Source: Selaginella moellendorffii (Eukaryota; Streptophyta; Lycopodiopsida; Selaginellales; Selaginellaceae). Taken from it: a stretch of 64,000 nucleotides of DNA. Within the stretch, counting starts at the first letter, position 1; every line of letters starts with the position of its first letter. The notes under the pieces are model-generated. The model saw only the letters and a list, made by a program, of their open reading frames with translations. It was not told the DNA's origin and searched no databases. The translations under genes were made by a program, and so were the position numbers. The stretch spans positions 2,698,174 through 2,762,173 of the forward strand of contig NW_003314261.1 in NCBI RefSeq assembly GCF_000143415.4, in the 5' to 3' direction. Positions 44,295 through 56,511 of the stretch are shown piece after piece.

Positions 44295-45011
44295 ATGGGC
44301 GGCGACGCCGCTACTCCTCCGCCACCGCCGCTGTGCCCGAGCAGCAGCAACATCAAATGGCACGCGGGGTGTGTGACCAAGATCCAGCGCAGCAATCTCC
44401 TCCGCCAAAAGGGCTGCATCGTCTGGTTCACGGGGCTGAGCGGCTCCGGCAAGAGCTCTGTGGCGTGCGCGCTCGAGACGCGGCTGGCGGCGCTGGGCAA
44501 GCTCGCCTACGTCCTCGACGGCGACAACGTCCGCCACGGCCTCAACAGCAACCTGGGCTTCTCCGCCGCCGACCGCGCCGAGAACATCCGCCGCGTGGGC
44601 GAGGTCGCCAAGCTCTTCGCCGACGCGGGGCTGGTCACCCTCGTCAGCCTCATCTCGCCGTATCGATCCCACCGCGACGCCGTGCGCTCCTCGGTCGGAT
44701 CGCCCAGCTTCATCGAGGTGTTCATGGATGTCCCTCTCGAGGTATGCGAGCAGCGCGACTGCAAGGGGCTGTACAGGATGGCGCGGGCGGGCGTCATCAA
44801 GGGCTTCACGGGGATTGACGATCCTTACGAGCGCCCGCTCCGGCCGGAGATTTGCTTGAGAGCTTTCGATGCCGGGGATGGCTCCGCGGTCTCGCTCCAC
44901 TCCATGGCGCAGACGGTGGTGGATTACTTGGCCCAGCACGGCTTCCTCTCCAGCTATGACTGCTCCGGGGACGCGGGAGCTCCCGCCGCCGCCGCGAATG
45001 GGAGCTGTTGA
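44295..45011 (+). CDS. APK: Adenylylsulfate (APS) kinase
   Basis: Intronless ORF of 238 residues. It converts adenosine 5'-phosphosulfate plus ATP to PAPS, the sulfate donor for sulfotransferases. Seen: P-loop GLSGSGKS (47-54), LDGDNVRHGLN, FSAADRAENIRRVGEVAKL, SLISPYRSHRDAVR, VFMDVPLEVCEQRDCKGLY and the lid region KGFTGIDDPYERPLRPE, all diagnostic of APS kinase. There is only a ~20-residue Pro/Ser-rich leader and no convincing transit peptide, so a cytosolic form is likely. The C-terminus is Ala-rich. Coding GC is very high compared with the AT-rich surroundings. The frame and start are clear (ATG 44295). Confidence 0.95.
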   Translation: MGGDAATPPPPPLCPSSSNIKWHAGCVTKIQRSNLLRQKGCIVWFTGLSGSGKSSVACALETRLAALGKLAYVLDGDNVRHGLNSNLGFSAADRAENIRRVGEVAKLFADAGLVTLVSLISPYRSHRDAVRSSVGSPSFIEVFMDVPLEVCEQRDCKGLYRMARAGVIKGFTGIDDPYERPLRPEICLRAFDAGDGSAVSLHSMAQTVVDYLAQHGFLSSYDCSGDAGAPAAAANGSC

Positions 45012-48000
45012 CAGAGAGCGCCTGCTTTATCAGTGGGAGAATAAGTTGCAATGTCTACTCCTTGTAGACATGACGCACACAACTAACGATTGTTATTATG
45101 TTTCTAGTGAAAGATGTGGGGAAGATTCAGCCTTGCTTTGGCGAGGCTGACGATTCAAGTAAATAAAGAACGTTCCATTTTATCACTGACACTTTTTTGC
45201 CAGGCTGTGATCACCTCGCGGGAAAAGATACCGCATTGTGCAACAAGGGTGAGCTGCAAGAGATTTTTTGTTTCAAAAGTATTAGGTTTAGATTGAAACC
45301 TTCAAGAACTATTTTCATGAGTTTTTCTGATACTAATTATATAGATAGATAAATATAAGATCTTGTAGCTGGTCAAGGTTTGTGAAGATTAATTATCATA
45401 CACTAACAATAGTGGCAGGGATTTCTAATGAAAATTTTATAAATGAATTTGGCAATTCCTTTAATATGATTACTAGGATTAATTTGATATTATTTGGAAG
45501 TTCCATTTGTGATTATTGATGCAGCATTAATTTGAATGCTTCTACTAAAGCTAAAATTTTAGACAGTATTAGTTTTTATCTTTAAAAAAGAATAGGAACA
45601 ATACAAAGATGAGACAATTATGGCAAAGGGAAAACTGATGGTTCCCAAACCTAAGAATAGTCCATGTGAATTTTTAGTGTTACTTTTTACAAAATTTGCA
45701 AACTTACTTACATCACATTTAAATTGCTGTAGGGATTGGAAAGTGATGTGTATATGTATGCATTTGGATGAGTTCTCATAGGGTCCCACCACATCATCAT
45801 GCCATATGGTAAATACACATTGGACTGCCAAATCAGAAAGGGTAAAGTGAGGGTTTTTTAACTCCTCAGAGTCACATTTACATGGCACATTCTTTTGTGA
45901 GCTCTTGGCTTCTCTTGAGCATATAGCAAGTAGCCAGGATTTTTACAGTATCATCTATTATAGTGTGAGGTTTTTTCTCACATTTATGGGTGTTGTAATG
46001 CATCATTGTGCATGTAGAGTGCAAGGATCAATTAGTGGTCACACATTGACATTGACTAGGATCATTGGAAGTTGGCCACAAATGCAAGTTTTTTCTTGTG
46101 GCTGTCTTCACCAGAATGTTGCAGTAAGGTATGTGATTTTTTTTCTCAATCCAGCCATCATGATTTCTCAAGGATTGAATGTAAACATGGTTTTTTCTCC
46201 AAAACATACATTGTATGTAAGCAACAATTTCTTTATTTGCGAGTTGTGAGTTATAGTGACCATATTTTTCCTATGTACATAGCATTATTTCTCACAATTG
46301 AAGTGAGTTTTTCTCTTGCACATGGCAATAAGCGTAACACTACATATGAATAATGATATCGAAAGCACATGCTCATGGTTATTATTTTCTTTTGAAATAT
46401 AGATTCTATATGGCTCCATTGTGCTCTTTTGAGCAATGCATGGATACAAAGAAACGAACCAAACAATTTGCTAGCTTCATCAGGACATATGTAACAATCA
46501 TGAAAATTACATTGACATATCTTTGTGAGCATCCATTGTTGGTACATCCTTAAGCACATACAAACTATAAGTCCTTTACTGTTTACTTTTGAGTGTAGAC
46601 TGTGAACACACATTACGGGTGTATAATATATAAGCCAAACAAACACATTGTTTGCATCACTTATGGCAATGTAAGTGAGACACTTTACATTTGAATGAAT
46701 CAAAATTTATAGTTTACTTTCATAGTTCTCACTTATAAGATTCTGTAAAATCTTAAGTCCAGCTTAAAATTGTTGCCATGGTCCTCACTTACAAGATTGT
46801 ACACTGCCAATGCCAATCAAGAGTGTCGCTCACACCATTAAAAAAACATGCTGAAAATGAGCTCCCACACAATACTGCCCAAAAACTTAAACCCCATTGT
46901 TGTAAAATGGCCCTTGATGACTGCATTTCCCACATGCCATTGTGTTTTCATATTTGGCATGAAAAATGGTATGGGCACAAAAAATAGTTTCAAGACATGT
47001 TTGTAAGTTTTGAGAACTTTCAATATTTGCAAAAAAGTTATACATTCACATGTGACATATGCCTACACATATGTGTCGAGCCTACTTCCTCCTTGCCAAA
47101 CCTGTTGCCACTTAGGTTCAATCTAGTCTTATCTAGGTTTGGTCTAGGCCCACCTTTGGCAAATCCAAGTTTGGCATATCCAAACCACTACATCACATTT
47201 CCGTTGCCATAATAGCTAAATATAAACATATTATAAATATAGGTAGTACTAATATAAGGAATTTTGGCTTTTAAATTAAAAATAAACTAGTGTTCTTTTT
47301 TCCCTAATTAAATGACTAACAAGTCAGGTAAATATCAATGCATTCTAGATCTAATTGCTTTTTTCTTTTCTTTCTTATAGTATTTCTATACTATTTAAAT
47401 AAAATCAGGTTGTGTTAACAAATTAGGACCAGATGCATATATAAGGCTAATTTCCACTTTTGAATCTCAAATAAAACTTGAAGCATTGCATCTTTATCAC
47501 ACTATTGAACATTGTCAAGTAGATACTTTTGATATTGAGGATGGATGTATTTCACTAAACAATGAGATATGTTCACTTTAAGTTTTATGAATTAATAGAA
47601 GGTAATCATGTAAACTGGTGGATCACATCTCAATACAAGGATAAAAATGGAAATATATTAAGAAGTACTCAGTTTGAAATAAATGTGTGGCTTCTCCATC
47701 AAATTAACAGATTAAACAATAAAATGTGTTTTCAATAGCAAAGAGAAATGCAAAGTTTATGGATGCTGATGTGATACTTGTCAGCTCTTCAAAGTGGTCA
47801 CACAAAAATATAATATGTAATAGACACTTGAGAGCACATAAAAACAGTGATTTTCTACTTATATTGTAAAATACATGTAATCATTTATTGCCTTGTGTGC
47901 TGAGGATGTTGACAATTATAAATAAGAAAAAGTCTCTCAATCTCCAGAAATTCAGTTTAGCAATGCTGCCTTGACCTTCTAAGACACATCTACAAGATGT

Positions 48001-50151
48001 GACAAAATACTATACCCCACAACATTTATGAAGAGGCCAAGCAATCCCAGAATTTGTAGCATTCTAAAGAGTTAGATACATTGGCAAGAAAAAATAATAA
48101 ATAATAAATAAAATATATTTATAAGAAATTTTTGTTTTGTTTTAGAAATAAAAAATAGGTACATTTAAAAGTTTTCTAATCTCAAATATTTACATTCTAT
48201 GTTTAATATTTTTTTATACTATTCAAATAAAAACTGGTTGTATGGATAAAGCAGGTACAGCTGCTGATATAAACCTTGTTTTTTACATTTAGATCTAAAG
48301 TAGAACTAAAAGCCTACAAAAAAGCATAATGATTTTAAAAATATCAAAAAGATACTTTTAATATTCAAGATAAATATTTAATAAATGTTGAGCTACATTA
48401 CCTTGATGTTCTGCAAAAAAATCACAGTAGTAATGTAAAAAGGTTTATCAAATGGATTAAATTTGATTTAAAAAAAGTAGATAGATATATAATCAGAAGG
48501 AATCTCCAACAATTACATGGATTGTCCAGAAACTTACAACATTAAAAAGTGAATTGTGCTTTGCATAATTATGAAACATGTTTTAGATAATTTTAAGCAA
48601 TAATATACACAGAGTGATACTTATGACCTCTGAAAATGAGATTCTGGCCATTAGGAATCCATGTTATGGTTAGAAGAATTTTTCTCAATCAGCTTGATAA
48701 GAAAGGCCAAAGGACTATCATTCTATGGAATATAAATAACACAAAATCAGTGATTTACAGTCCTGTGTATTGACAAAGTTGATGCTTATAAATGGAAAAC
48801 AAGTTTGTCACCTCCAAAACTATTGTCTAGAAATCTAACACTATGCTACTTTAACTTTGTAGGACACATTTGCAAGATGTCACAAGATACCATACCATAA
48901 TAGTTGGGAGGAAGCCAAGGAACCTAGAATCTGCAGCTGCATTTTGAAGTGATTGAGTTGCAAAAAATAGAGATTTCATCAACCAATAAATTAAGAATTT
49001 ACTAAAATGACAATGCATACCTCGAGCCAAGAGAGAAGATAAAGCCCAAGGGTTGATGTAAGGCTGTTGTGAAACTCAAGTGCTGAGAGTGCTGTTGGCA
49101 GCCATTCTCAAGAGCACAGAAGATGTGTGCTATCTTGGCTCAACCAAGGAATCATGGGTGTTTTTGTTGAAGCTGCCTTTGGAGGCTCTAGAAGGTCAAG
49201 CTCCAGACTTCGGGGATATATATATATATATATATAGGAAAAATAAAACCATAAAGGGAATAAAATCTTCACATTCTACTATAATATTTACATTTAGACC
49301 ATTGCACTCCCCTATAAACTTAAGATTTCTTTCAAGCTTACTACTTAAGGAGTTATATTCTCACCAGATATGTGAACAAAAGCTCTTTTCTTTTCTTTGC
49401 CTTTCCTTTTTAACCACTGACTAAGCTAATATATTATATGCTATCCTACTCATGGGTCCTGATACTCTCATATATGCTCCAACAAAGGTATGGGCAAGTA
49501 GAAATCTTGCATGCAACAAAGTTGCTTGGCCTTTCTGACCGGAAACACCTTGAATTTTAAAGAGGTCTGAATGAGATGAAGCAACAGCTCAAAGCAGAAT
49601 ATGCTACCGTAAGGCAATAGAATATGCACCATTCTGACAGAATATGTTTTGGCTTCACTGAAACAGAGCTGCGAGGAGGAATCTACCAGCTGAGTGCATA
49701 CAACATTGCTGCTGCCTCATCCCTGGCTGTTCTTAAACCTGCTCAAAAAAGCTCTATGAGTTTGTATAGGCTGTAGTGTAGTCCTTTCTGTGTATCGTCC
49801 TCTCTTCCTCTTTGTGTATCGTGTATAGACAATTTCAATCTAAGGAACTTCCGGCTCTTCTGCAAAGGGTTGTGTTTATCATTCTGAGATGCATTTGGCT
49901 CTCATGGCCACTTAGTTTTGCAGAGAGGAGAAATGGCCTTCTTGGCAACAGTAGCAGCAGCAGTAGTGCAGAAAAACAAATCACACAAATATCACCAGCA
50001 CCAGAGAAAACACCATGAGAAGTAGCAATCTAGGCATCAATCTTCTACTCTGAAAGTGAACACCACAAATCAAGAAGTACAAATAGCAAAGAGAAAAAAA
50101 AAACGAAGAAACAAGAACTTACAAGATACTGTAGTGGTCATGCAAAATCAA
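45012..50151. other. AT-rich gene-poor block 3
   Basis: About 5.1 kb. It holds an old tandem duplication (47390-48065 and 48215-48950) and a TA microsatellite (49214-49234). ORFs of up to 150 codons (46251-46703 -) show no domain and no codon pattern. No gene called. Confidence 0.55.
47390..48950 (+). repeat. Diverged tandem duplication of about 0.7-0.8 kb
   Basis: Units 47390-48065 and 48215-48950 share ordered blocks: CTGGTTGT/CAGGTTGT, CAGTGATTT, CCTGTGT, GACAAGT/GACAA, TCTAGAAAT/TCCAGAAAT, GACACAT, CAAGATGT, ACCATACC/ACTATACC, GGCCAAG/AGCCAAG and AGAATTTG/AGAATCTG. Divergence is high, so the copies are old. No coding content is visible in either. Confidence 0.55.
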
Positions 50152-50258
50152 TGACACAAACCATAGGAATATTCAAAGAATATTCCATGGCCCATGGGAT
50201 TTAAGGCTGTAATGCCTTAAGGGAGGTTGGCCTAGGGTTCACTCTCTTATTCATTTCA
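50152..50258 (+). repeat. 5' LTR of element I
   Basis: TG...CA bounded, 107 bases, followed by a primer-binding-like TTGGTATTGGAGC (50259 onward), a changed form of the initiator-Met-tRNA complement TGGTATCAGAGC. Confidence 0.65.
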
Positions 50259-52569
50259 TTGGTATTGGAGCAGCATATTCTTTTAGGGATGGTAGATGAG
50301 CAAGATGTTGATTTTGATGAGGAGTATGGCATTAATGATGGTGGCCATGACGATGAAGAAGAATCTCTTGATGATATCTTTGTGCAGCAAGGACACCAGA
50401 TTTCTCAGGTTCAGAGCAACATAAAAGAGGTTAAGAATTCCATCAATCTCATTAAGGATTTTTTGCTTTGTATAGACCCTTAAGGGTTGAATCAATCTCA
50501 TATTTGTGATTACCATTGGTATGTCAAACATGCCAAAAATTATGGTATTATGGAATGGAAGTCATTACTAGATATTTGTGATAGTCAGGAGGTTAATTCT
50601 TGGTTGGAATTGTGGGAAAGTTATTAATCTTACAATCCATGTGAGGATAAAGTGAAGATTAATTTTTTTGTGATAAAGCTTATAGGTGATGCTTCTTTGT
50701 GGTGAAAGAATTACATCAAAGCTAATCTAAAGCTAACTTCTTGGATTGATTTGACAAAGGTTTTTCACACTTCATTTGTCAAGAAGTTTGAAAAGGTTGA
50801 TCTTATAAACTAACTATTAGAGATTCAATAAAGGATTTTGTCTTTAGATGCGTATACTTGCAAGTTCTATGATCTTTGTTTTAGTCTCACAGGCACCTAT
50901 AAGGAGTTGCTAAAGGTGCAATGTTTCATCAAAAGTTTAAGCTCAATAGATATGCAATAAAAGGTCAAGAAGGATTTTCTAACAATGTTGATTGATGCTA
51001 TCACTAAGGCTCAAATCTTTTCACCCTAACCATCAGTCAACTTGGTCAACTATGGTCAACAGGATGGTCTATGGGGTAGTCAACATGATGACCAGCTTGC
51101 TAGTGCTTCATATTTAGGGAAGAAACAGCTATTGTTCTATCATGGCTTGAAGAGTGAAGATAGTACCAAGGCTAAGAAGCTTTATTTAGACCAATGGAAG
51201 AAAAATAAGGTGGAGGGCAATTGTTTTCGTTACTATAGGGTAAAGATTGTCTTAAAAAGGTTAACGAATTCTAAAGTGAATGTGGTGGGATCTATCAGCT
51301 CAAGCATTTGTTATGATAGATCTTTCACATCTAGCTTCTTATGGTTGAGACAGATGCAAGTGATATTGCTATTAGAGCCATTTTGCTTCAAGTTGGGCAT
51401 CCTTTTACATATATGAGCCATAAGTTTGATGCCACACTACAGAATTGGCCTACTTGAGATAAAGAGTTGTATGTTGTGACCACTACTGTGAAGGAATGGT
51501 GACATTATTTGTATAGATTGGATTTCCATATGGATTCAAATCATCAGTCTTTTTAGTATTTCAGTCGACAAAAGGATCTTTGAGGCTGCCTTGCTCCTTG
51601 GCAAGAGTTCCTGCAAGAAATGTCTGTTAAGATCCGATACAAGAATAGAGGTGACAATAAGGTGGTTGATGCATTATTTAGGATGGTAAATTCTATTTCA
51701 TTTATGAAGCTATCTAGCAATCTCTTGGATGAGTTTAAGGAGTTTTCTAACTTCAACTCCTTTATCACTGATATTCGTGTAAAGGTTTTGTCGAGGGACG
51801 CCTTTATAGATTTGAAGGGTGACAAGTTTGTGTCATTTGAGATATGAGATGGAATTTTGATGAAGGGATATGTAGTGGTTTCTTATATGGACAAACTCAT
51901 CAAATGGATTTTAATTGAGTGTCATAATGTGCCAAGTGCTGGGAGGGTATTGAGAATGTATATGTTGGTGAAAAGGCATTTCTTTTGGTTTGGGATGTTG
52001 AGAAGTATGTACATGGTTGTTTGACTGGCCAAGTGATCAAAGTTGGTCATCAGAAGCTCACTAGCCTCTATCATCCTTTACATGTACTTGCAAATAAGTG
52101 TATGAAACAAGTTCTTTCTAAATGATAAACAAGCCCAACTATTAGATGTACTTGATGGACTTTATCATTAGTTTGCCCAAGACCTTTTGAGGAAATGATG
52201 CTATTTGGGTTGTTGTGGATTACTTCTTCCTCACGAAAACAACAATAAAAACTTCTGAACTTACTTAGTTGTTTGTAGACTAGTTATTCAATCTCTATGG
52301 TATGGCGGGTGACATTATGAGTGATCCAGATCCCGTCCAAGTTTTGGCAAATAGTCTTTGAGAAGCTAGAAACTAAGTTAAGCATGAGTAGTGGTGAGCA
52401 TCCACAATCAAATGGGCAAATAAAGCACATGAATTAATTATTGGAAGATATGCTAAAGTCTTTTGTGGGAAACTTGACTCGACAGGGAGTATGGGAGAAG
52501 TACTTGCTGTTGTTTCAATTTGCTCACAATAGCGCTCATCAATCAGCTATTGGCATGTCTCCATTTATG
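50259..52569 (+). pseudogene. gag-pol remnants of element I, upstream part
   Basis: Multiple stops and frameshifts. Recognisable pieces: an acidic gag start (MVDEQDVDFDEEYG at 50289), an RNase H-like stretch with ASDIAIRAILLQVG near 51355-51400, ADALSR-like VVDALFRMVN at 51660-51690, and integrase WEKYLLLFQFAHNSAHQSAIGMSPFM up to 52569. The order matches gypsy pol with the RT part missing. Confidence 0.65.
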
Positions 52570-54222
52570 TGTAAGCGACTAAATTTTCCATTCTACTTTA
52601 ATCACTTAACCACATTTTCAACCACTTGGAGGAGTTTCACTCACAACCTCCATAAGTCCTATTTCAGACTTGGGCTTGCTAGCCTCGAGAATGGCATCCC
52701 CGCCACTCAACCTTTACCCTCAATCCAAGTGCTCCACGTGTCCAATCCCATGACCGACACCCCAAGGTACCATCGACATATCAGCCTGTTACACTAAGGC
52801 CATGCCCCTTCACCTTGGTCACATCAGTGGTCTAACACCACCTGCATCACAGTCCCATCTCTCAAAGACTGGGCCATCCATTTGTGAGTGATCATCCCAG
52901 ATCCACTCCTTAGCATTCTTAGGATGCTCACAGATATGGGGATTAGCCTTCCCCAATACCCCTTTTCCAGTCCCCACCAAGTCCCTTTCTGTCCATGGCC
53001 GCGTTCGCCAATATTGCCACTAAATCAAGGCCCACAAGCCTGACCACTAAGTCCTACTGTCCTCTGGGACTTCCTCACTATGTGACTGTGTCCTTGGTCA
53101 CCATACCAGAGGGCTACTCCTCTTCCTTTCCACAATCTGGGACTTTGGGGAAACATTTTGGAACACTGTGGCCCTACACAGGCCTCATAAGTACTCTCCC
53201 CGCCTTCTGCCTTTGGGTGCTCTAGCCATGGGTTTAGAGCGAGGTTCCGTTGAGCCACGCCAGGTATCCAAGAAGGTAGTGCCACCCACACTTGGACTGG
53301 GAGCATTGGCCAGTCGATCTCCCGGGGGAACTAGAGCCGGCTCTTGAACACTTCACCAATCTACCCTGCTTGTTGGTCTGTGTTCACTCTAGTCTTGGAC
53401 TTCCCAGTGGGCAACTCATCACGCAACACTAGGTACAGCCTTTCTAGGCCAAATTGGCCTTTCCTGGCCAAACTGGCTCCACTGCAGTCCTCCCCCTACT
53501 ATACTTTTGGAGCTCACCAAACCCCCCAGGGTCTAGGAGATGAACGCTTTCGGCTTTCACCCTCTCAGACTCAAACTCAAACTCGGACTCAAACTCGGAC
53601 TCGGACTCGGACTCGGACTTGGGCTTGGTCTCGGCCTCGGTCTCGGTCTCGGTCCCAGTCTCGGTCTTGGTCTCTATCTTGACTTCGGACTCCATCTCGG
53701 ATCCTTCTTGGACTCCATCTCAGATTCCATTTCGGTCCATCTCGGACTCCATCTTGGGTCCATCTCAGACTCCATCTCGGACTCCATCTCGGACTCCATC
53801 TCGGGTCCATCTCGGACTCCATCTCGGACTCCATCTCGGGTCCATCTCGGGTCCATCTCGGACTCCATCTCAGGTCCATCTCAGACTCAATCTCGGGTCC
53901 ATCTTGGGTCCATCTTGGGTCCATCTCGGGTCCACCTCAGACTCCACCTCGGACTCCATCTCGGACTCTATCTCGGACTCCATCTCAGACTCCATCTCGG
54001 GTCCATCTTGGACTCTATCTCGGACTCCATCTCGGATCCACTCATGGCTCGCCTTGTGCTTGTTCCTCGAGCACTTCGTTGGGAGTTCCACTCCCACTCT
54101 CGACCTTTTCAAGTCGGAGCTTTTAGTCCAAACGTGTTACGCTCATTTGGCTTTCGCTTCAACCACTACCACGTGGTGCCGTTTTGGCTCCACTTTGGGG
54201 CCTAGGGATTTTGTGTCTCACA
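52570..54222. mobile_element. 1,653-base TG...CA insertion, probable solo LTR
   Basis: It begins TGTAAGCG, ends GTCTCACA and is flanked on both sides by TTATG (52565-52569 and 54223-54227). Removing it and one TTATG restores a continuous integrase reading, SPFM then VMYGYKPKSP, across the junction. TG...CA ends, a short inverted terminus (TGTAAG/CTCACA) and a 5-base target duplication are hallmarks of an LTR element or solo LTR. No gag or pol is seen inside. The composition (C-rich, with a minisatellite) is quite unlike the host element. Confidence 0.75.
53565..54040 (+). repeat. CTCGGA-based minisatellite
   Basis: Hexamer CTCGGA runs change into 12-base (ACTCCATCTCGG) and 11-base (GTCCATCTCGG) units. 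All frames stay open on both strands, giving GSISDS- and ESEMES-type artefact ORFs. It is wholly inside the TG...CA insertion. Confidence 0.9.
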
Positions 54223-54227
54223 TTATG

Positions 54228-54836
54228 GTGATGTATGGTTATAAGCCTAAGTCTCCCGTGAGTTTAAGTTTGGCTTTGGTTTAGATATCTCATGCTTATT
54301 ATTTCTTAGAGGATATGCAAGATAAGCTTGAGTTGGCAAAGTTGAATATGAGGCAAGCTCAAGATTGAGATAAAAGATTAGTTAATGAGCATTGTTGTCA
54401 TCAAGAATACAAAGTTGGTGACAAGGTTTTCCTTAAGTTGTTGGATGTGCAAGAGTTTCTAAAAGTGCTAAATTGTCTCCACGGTATTGTGGGCCTTAGA
54501 CAATTTTATAGCGTGTGGGAGATCTTGCATACACTTTGGAATTGTTAGTTAATTTAAAAATTCATCCAACATTCCATGTGAGCAAGCTTAAAATGTGTTT
54601 GCACTCTAGTGATATCATGAATCAATCCATCATCCAAGTCCCAGATATTGATGTTGAGAAAGCTGGACTAGTCAATATTCTTGCTCAAAGATTAGTGAAA
54701 AAAAGCTAGAAAATAACTAGGGAGTTGTTAGTTCAGTGGAATGGTTATTTCATGAAACTATATGGGAAATTGAGGATGACATGAAGAGAGTGTCTCCAAG
54801 TTTTGGTTATGACTTGGATGACATTCCTAAGGAAGG
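54228..54836 (+). pseudogene. pol remnants of element I, downstream part
   Basis: It resumes the integrase with YGYKPKSPVSLSLA, then the typical KLELAKLNMRQAQD and EYKVGDKVFLKLLD segments and a HPTFHVSKLKMC segment. Stops and frameshifts are present throughout. Confidence 0.65.
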
Positions 54837-55093
54837 GGAGAATTGAGTTCTATAACCGTATTGGTATATGATTTGAGCCGTTTATTTTATTCTCATTCTC
54901 TTATTTTCATGACTGTATTGTCATGCGAGAAAGCTGTATTGCTTTCTTTCTTTCATGGCCATTTGTCGCGATGTTGGTGTTGCCGTTTGCACGTCTTTTT
55001 TCCATGGTTGTATTGCCTTAAACTCCTTTCATGTAAGGCTCGTTTAGCTTCTCAAGGCTATCATACATGGATGGGTCATGAGGGAGGGGAGAA

Positions 55094-55190
55094 TAACATG
55101 AACCACAGGAATAATCCAAGAATATTCTATAGCATGTGATGCCTTAAGGGTTAGGAGGTTGGCCTGGGGTTTGCTCTCTTGTTTGTTTCA
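55094..55190 (+). repeat. 3' LTR of element I
   Basis: 97 bases starting TAACATGAACC (TG changed to TA) and ending TTTCA, aligned to the 5' LTR at 50152. It is preceded by a purine tract at about 55080-55093. Confidence 0.6.
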
Positions 55191-56060
55191 GTCAAGGCCT
55201 TCTACTAAGGTAGCTGGAGATGTTGGTGATGAAACTGGAGGTGCCAACGGTCCTAGGACTGGAGCTGGTGCTAGCACCGGTGCTTCTTTGGAGAAGGAGT
55301 TGGAGCCACAACTTGAGATGAGACTGGAGCAGGAGGTATAATTGGAGCTGGAACTACAACTTGAGCCATTGCACCACAAGCACAGTCACAGGTGTAACAA
55401 CTGGAGCAGCCACTAGTGGGGTTGACACTAGAGTTGCGACTGAAGGAGCCCAGTCGTAACTGGAGTAGCTGAGACAACTGGAGCAGTGACTGGAGTTGCC
55501 ATAATAACCTGTCATAGGTGGAGATGACACTGAAGCCATAACCGGGACAGTCACAACTGGAGACGCAACTGGTACAGTACAGATGCTCTCATGGATGGAG
55601 CAGTGGCCAATGCTGGCATTGAAGAAGGTGATGTGGCCTTGGTTCCCGATCCAGACTTTGGACTCGACTTTGGAGATTCAGCAAGAAGTCGTTGAATGCA
55701 ATGCCCTGTGTTGCTGCTGCTACTGCTGCTGCTCGTGCATTTGAAATAGTCATAAAGTCTCTGTTTCTTGAGCTTCCACTGAAAAAGCAAGCATCACTAA
55801 CAAGCTCTTGCCACATGATCGCCTAGAAACTCACCAGACGATTCATCCATAGTATTCCCTGAAAAAGTAGAATGTGTTTCAAATTTTTGCTGCTTAACAA
55901 TGATCTGGTGCAATGACATCTTCTGGTGAGCATCCACATTGACAACGGCAAAGAAGAATGTATGTTTTATTTCATTCATGGCATTTAATTATTTCTTTCT
56001 TTTTTATTTTTAATTTCTTACCAGTCTTCCGTGATAAAATATTGAGAAGTAAAATAATCA
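55191..56060 (-). other. Degenerate AACTGGAG-repeat region, possibly a broken coding sequence
   Basis: Read on the minus strand, the sequence is Val/Pro/Ala/Thr-rich (APVVTPVTV, PAPIIPPAPVSSQVV) with stops shared between frames. The 12-15 base AACTGGAG motif recurs about ten times between 55360 and 55560. A second stretch (55590-55790) reads IAFNDFLLNLQSRVQSL in one frame. This may be a pseudogene of a Pro/Val-rich protein; no family recognised. Confidence 0.35.
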
Positions 56061-56511
56061 TTACCAAACCAAACATGGATCAAGGTTGCCATAGTTGTTG
56101 TAAAAGATGTTGTTGAGGTCTATATCAGATTTTATAGGGTGCTTACTGAAATCATAACAATCAGCAACAATCTTAGAACCATTTAGTGTATCATTATAGC
56201 ATGATTTTTTAAAATGGCCATTTCCAGAGCGATCAAAACTCAGCTGTCCATTTATATTTTGGATGTAAGCATTCACGCTAATGTTGGATGGAATTGGTTT
56301 GTTATCAATGTTGTTGCACTCTGCAGACAATACACCATCTGAATACGATACATCACCGCAAGAGTCTGAAAAATCGTCACAGCCCTGCATTTTGAAGAGT
56401 TAGTAGTGGAGTTTGTAAATAATTGATAAATGATTTACTAACCATGCTGCAGATCAAGGAAGCCATGCTGATAAATATACCAAATCGCAGAAGAAGAATT
56501 AGTGCTGCCAT
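56061..56511 (-). CDS. Secreted cyanovirin-N homology (CVNH) lectin
   Basis: Exons 56511-56443 and 56384-56061 give 131 codons. Exon 1 is a hydrophobic signal peptide (ALILLLRFGIFISMASLIC). Exon 2 is one CVNH domain: GCDDFSDSC, LSAEC, IQNINGQLSFD, HFKKSC, SKIVADC and IDLNNIFYNNYGNL. The two halves repeat the same pattern, as in the cyanovirin fold. Four Cys match the two conserved disulfides, and an extra pair (in GCDD and DPCLVW) could join the ends. CVNH lectins bind high-mannose glycans and are known in cyanobacteria, fungi and ferns. An apoplastic defence or storage role is inference. The signal peptide/CVNH boundary coincides with the single intron. Confidence 0.85.

Larger units (their letters stand above)
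50152..55190 (+). mobile_element. Decayed Ty3/gypsy retrotransposon (element I) with nested insertion
   Basis: The LTRs are only about 100 bases: 50152-50258 and 55094-55190, sharing CATAGGAATATT/CACAGGAATAAT, ATGCCTTAAGGG, GGAGGTTGGCCT, TGCTCTCTT/CACTCTCTT and the TTTCA end. Flanks ATCAA and GTCAA are a likely 5-base target duplication with one change. A primer-binding-like TTGGTATTGGAGC follows the 5' LTR and a purine tract GAGGGAGGGGAGAA precedes the 3' LTR. Inside are gag remnants (50259-51240), RNase H-like pieces (about 51330-51640), integrase pieces (about 51850-52569 resuming at 54228) and a C-terminal pol part. Protease and reverse transcriptase appear deleted. It is not functional. 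Confidence 0.75.

Noticed and set aside
46251-46703. 150-codon minus-strand ORF in AT-rich sequence
   Set aside because: No domain, no codon bias, flanked by non-coding sequence. Length alone is not enough.
53540-54284. Two 221-codon plus-strand ORFs and minus-strand ORFs
   Set aside because: Produced by the 6-12 base minisatellite, which is open in all frames.
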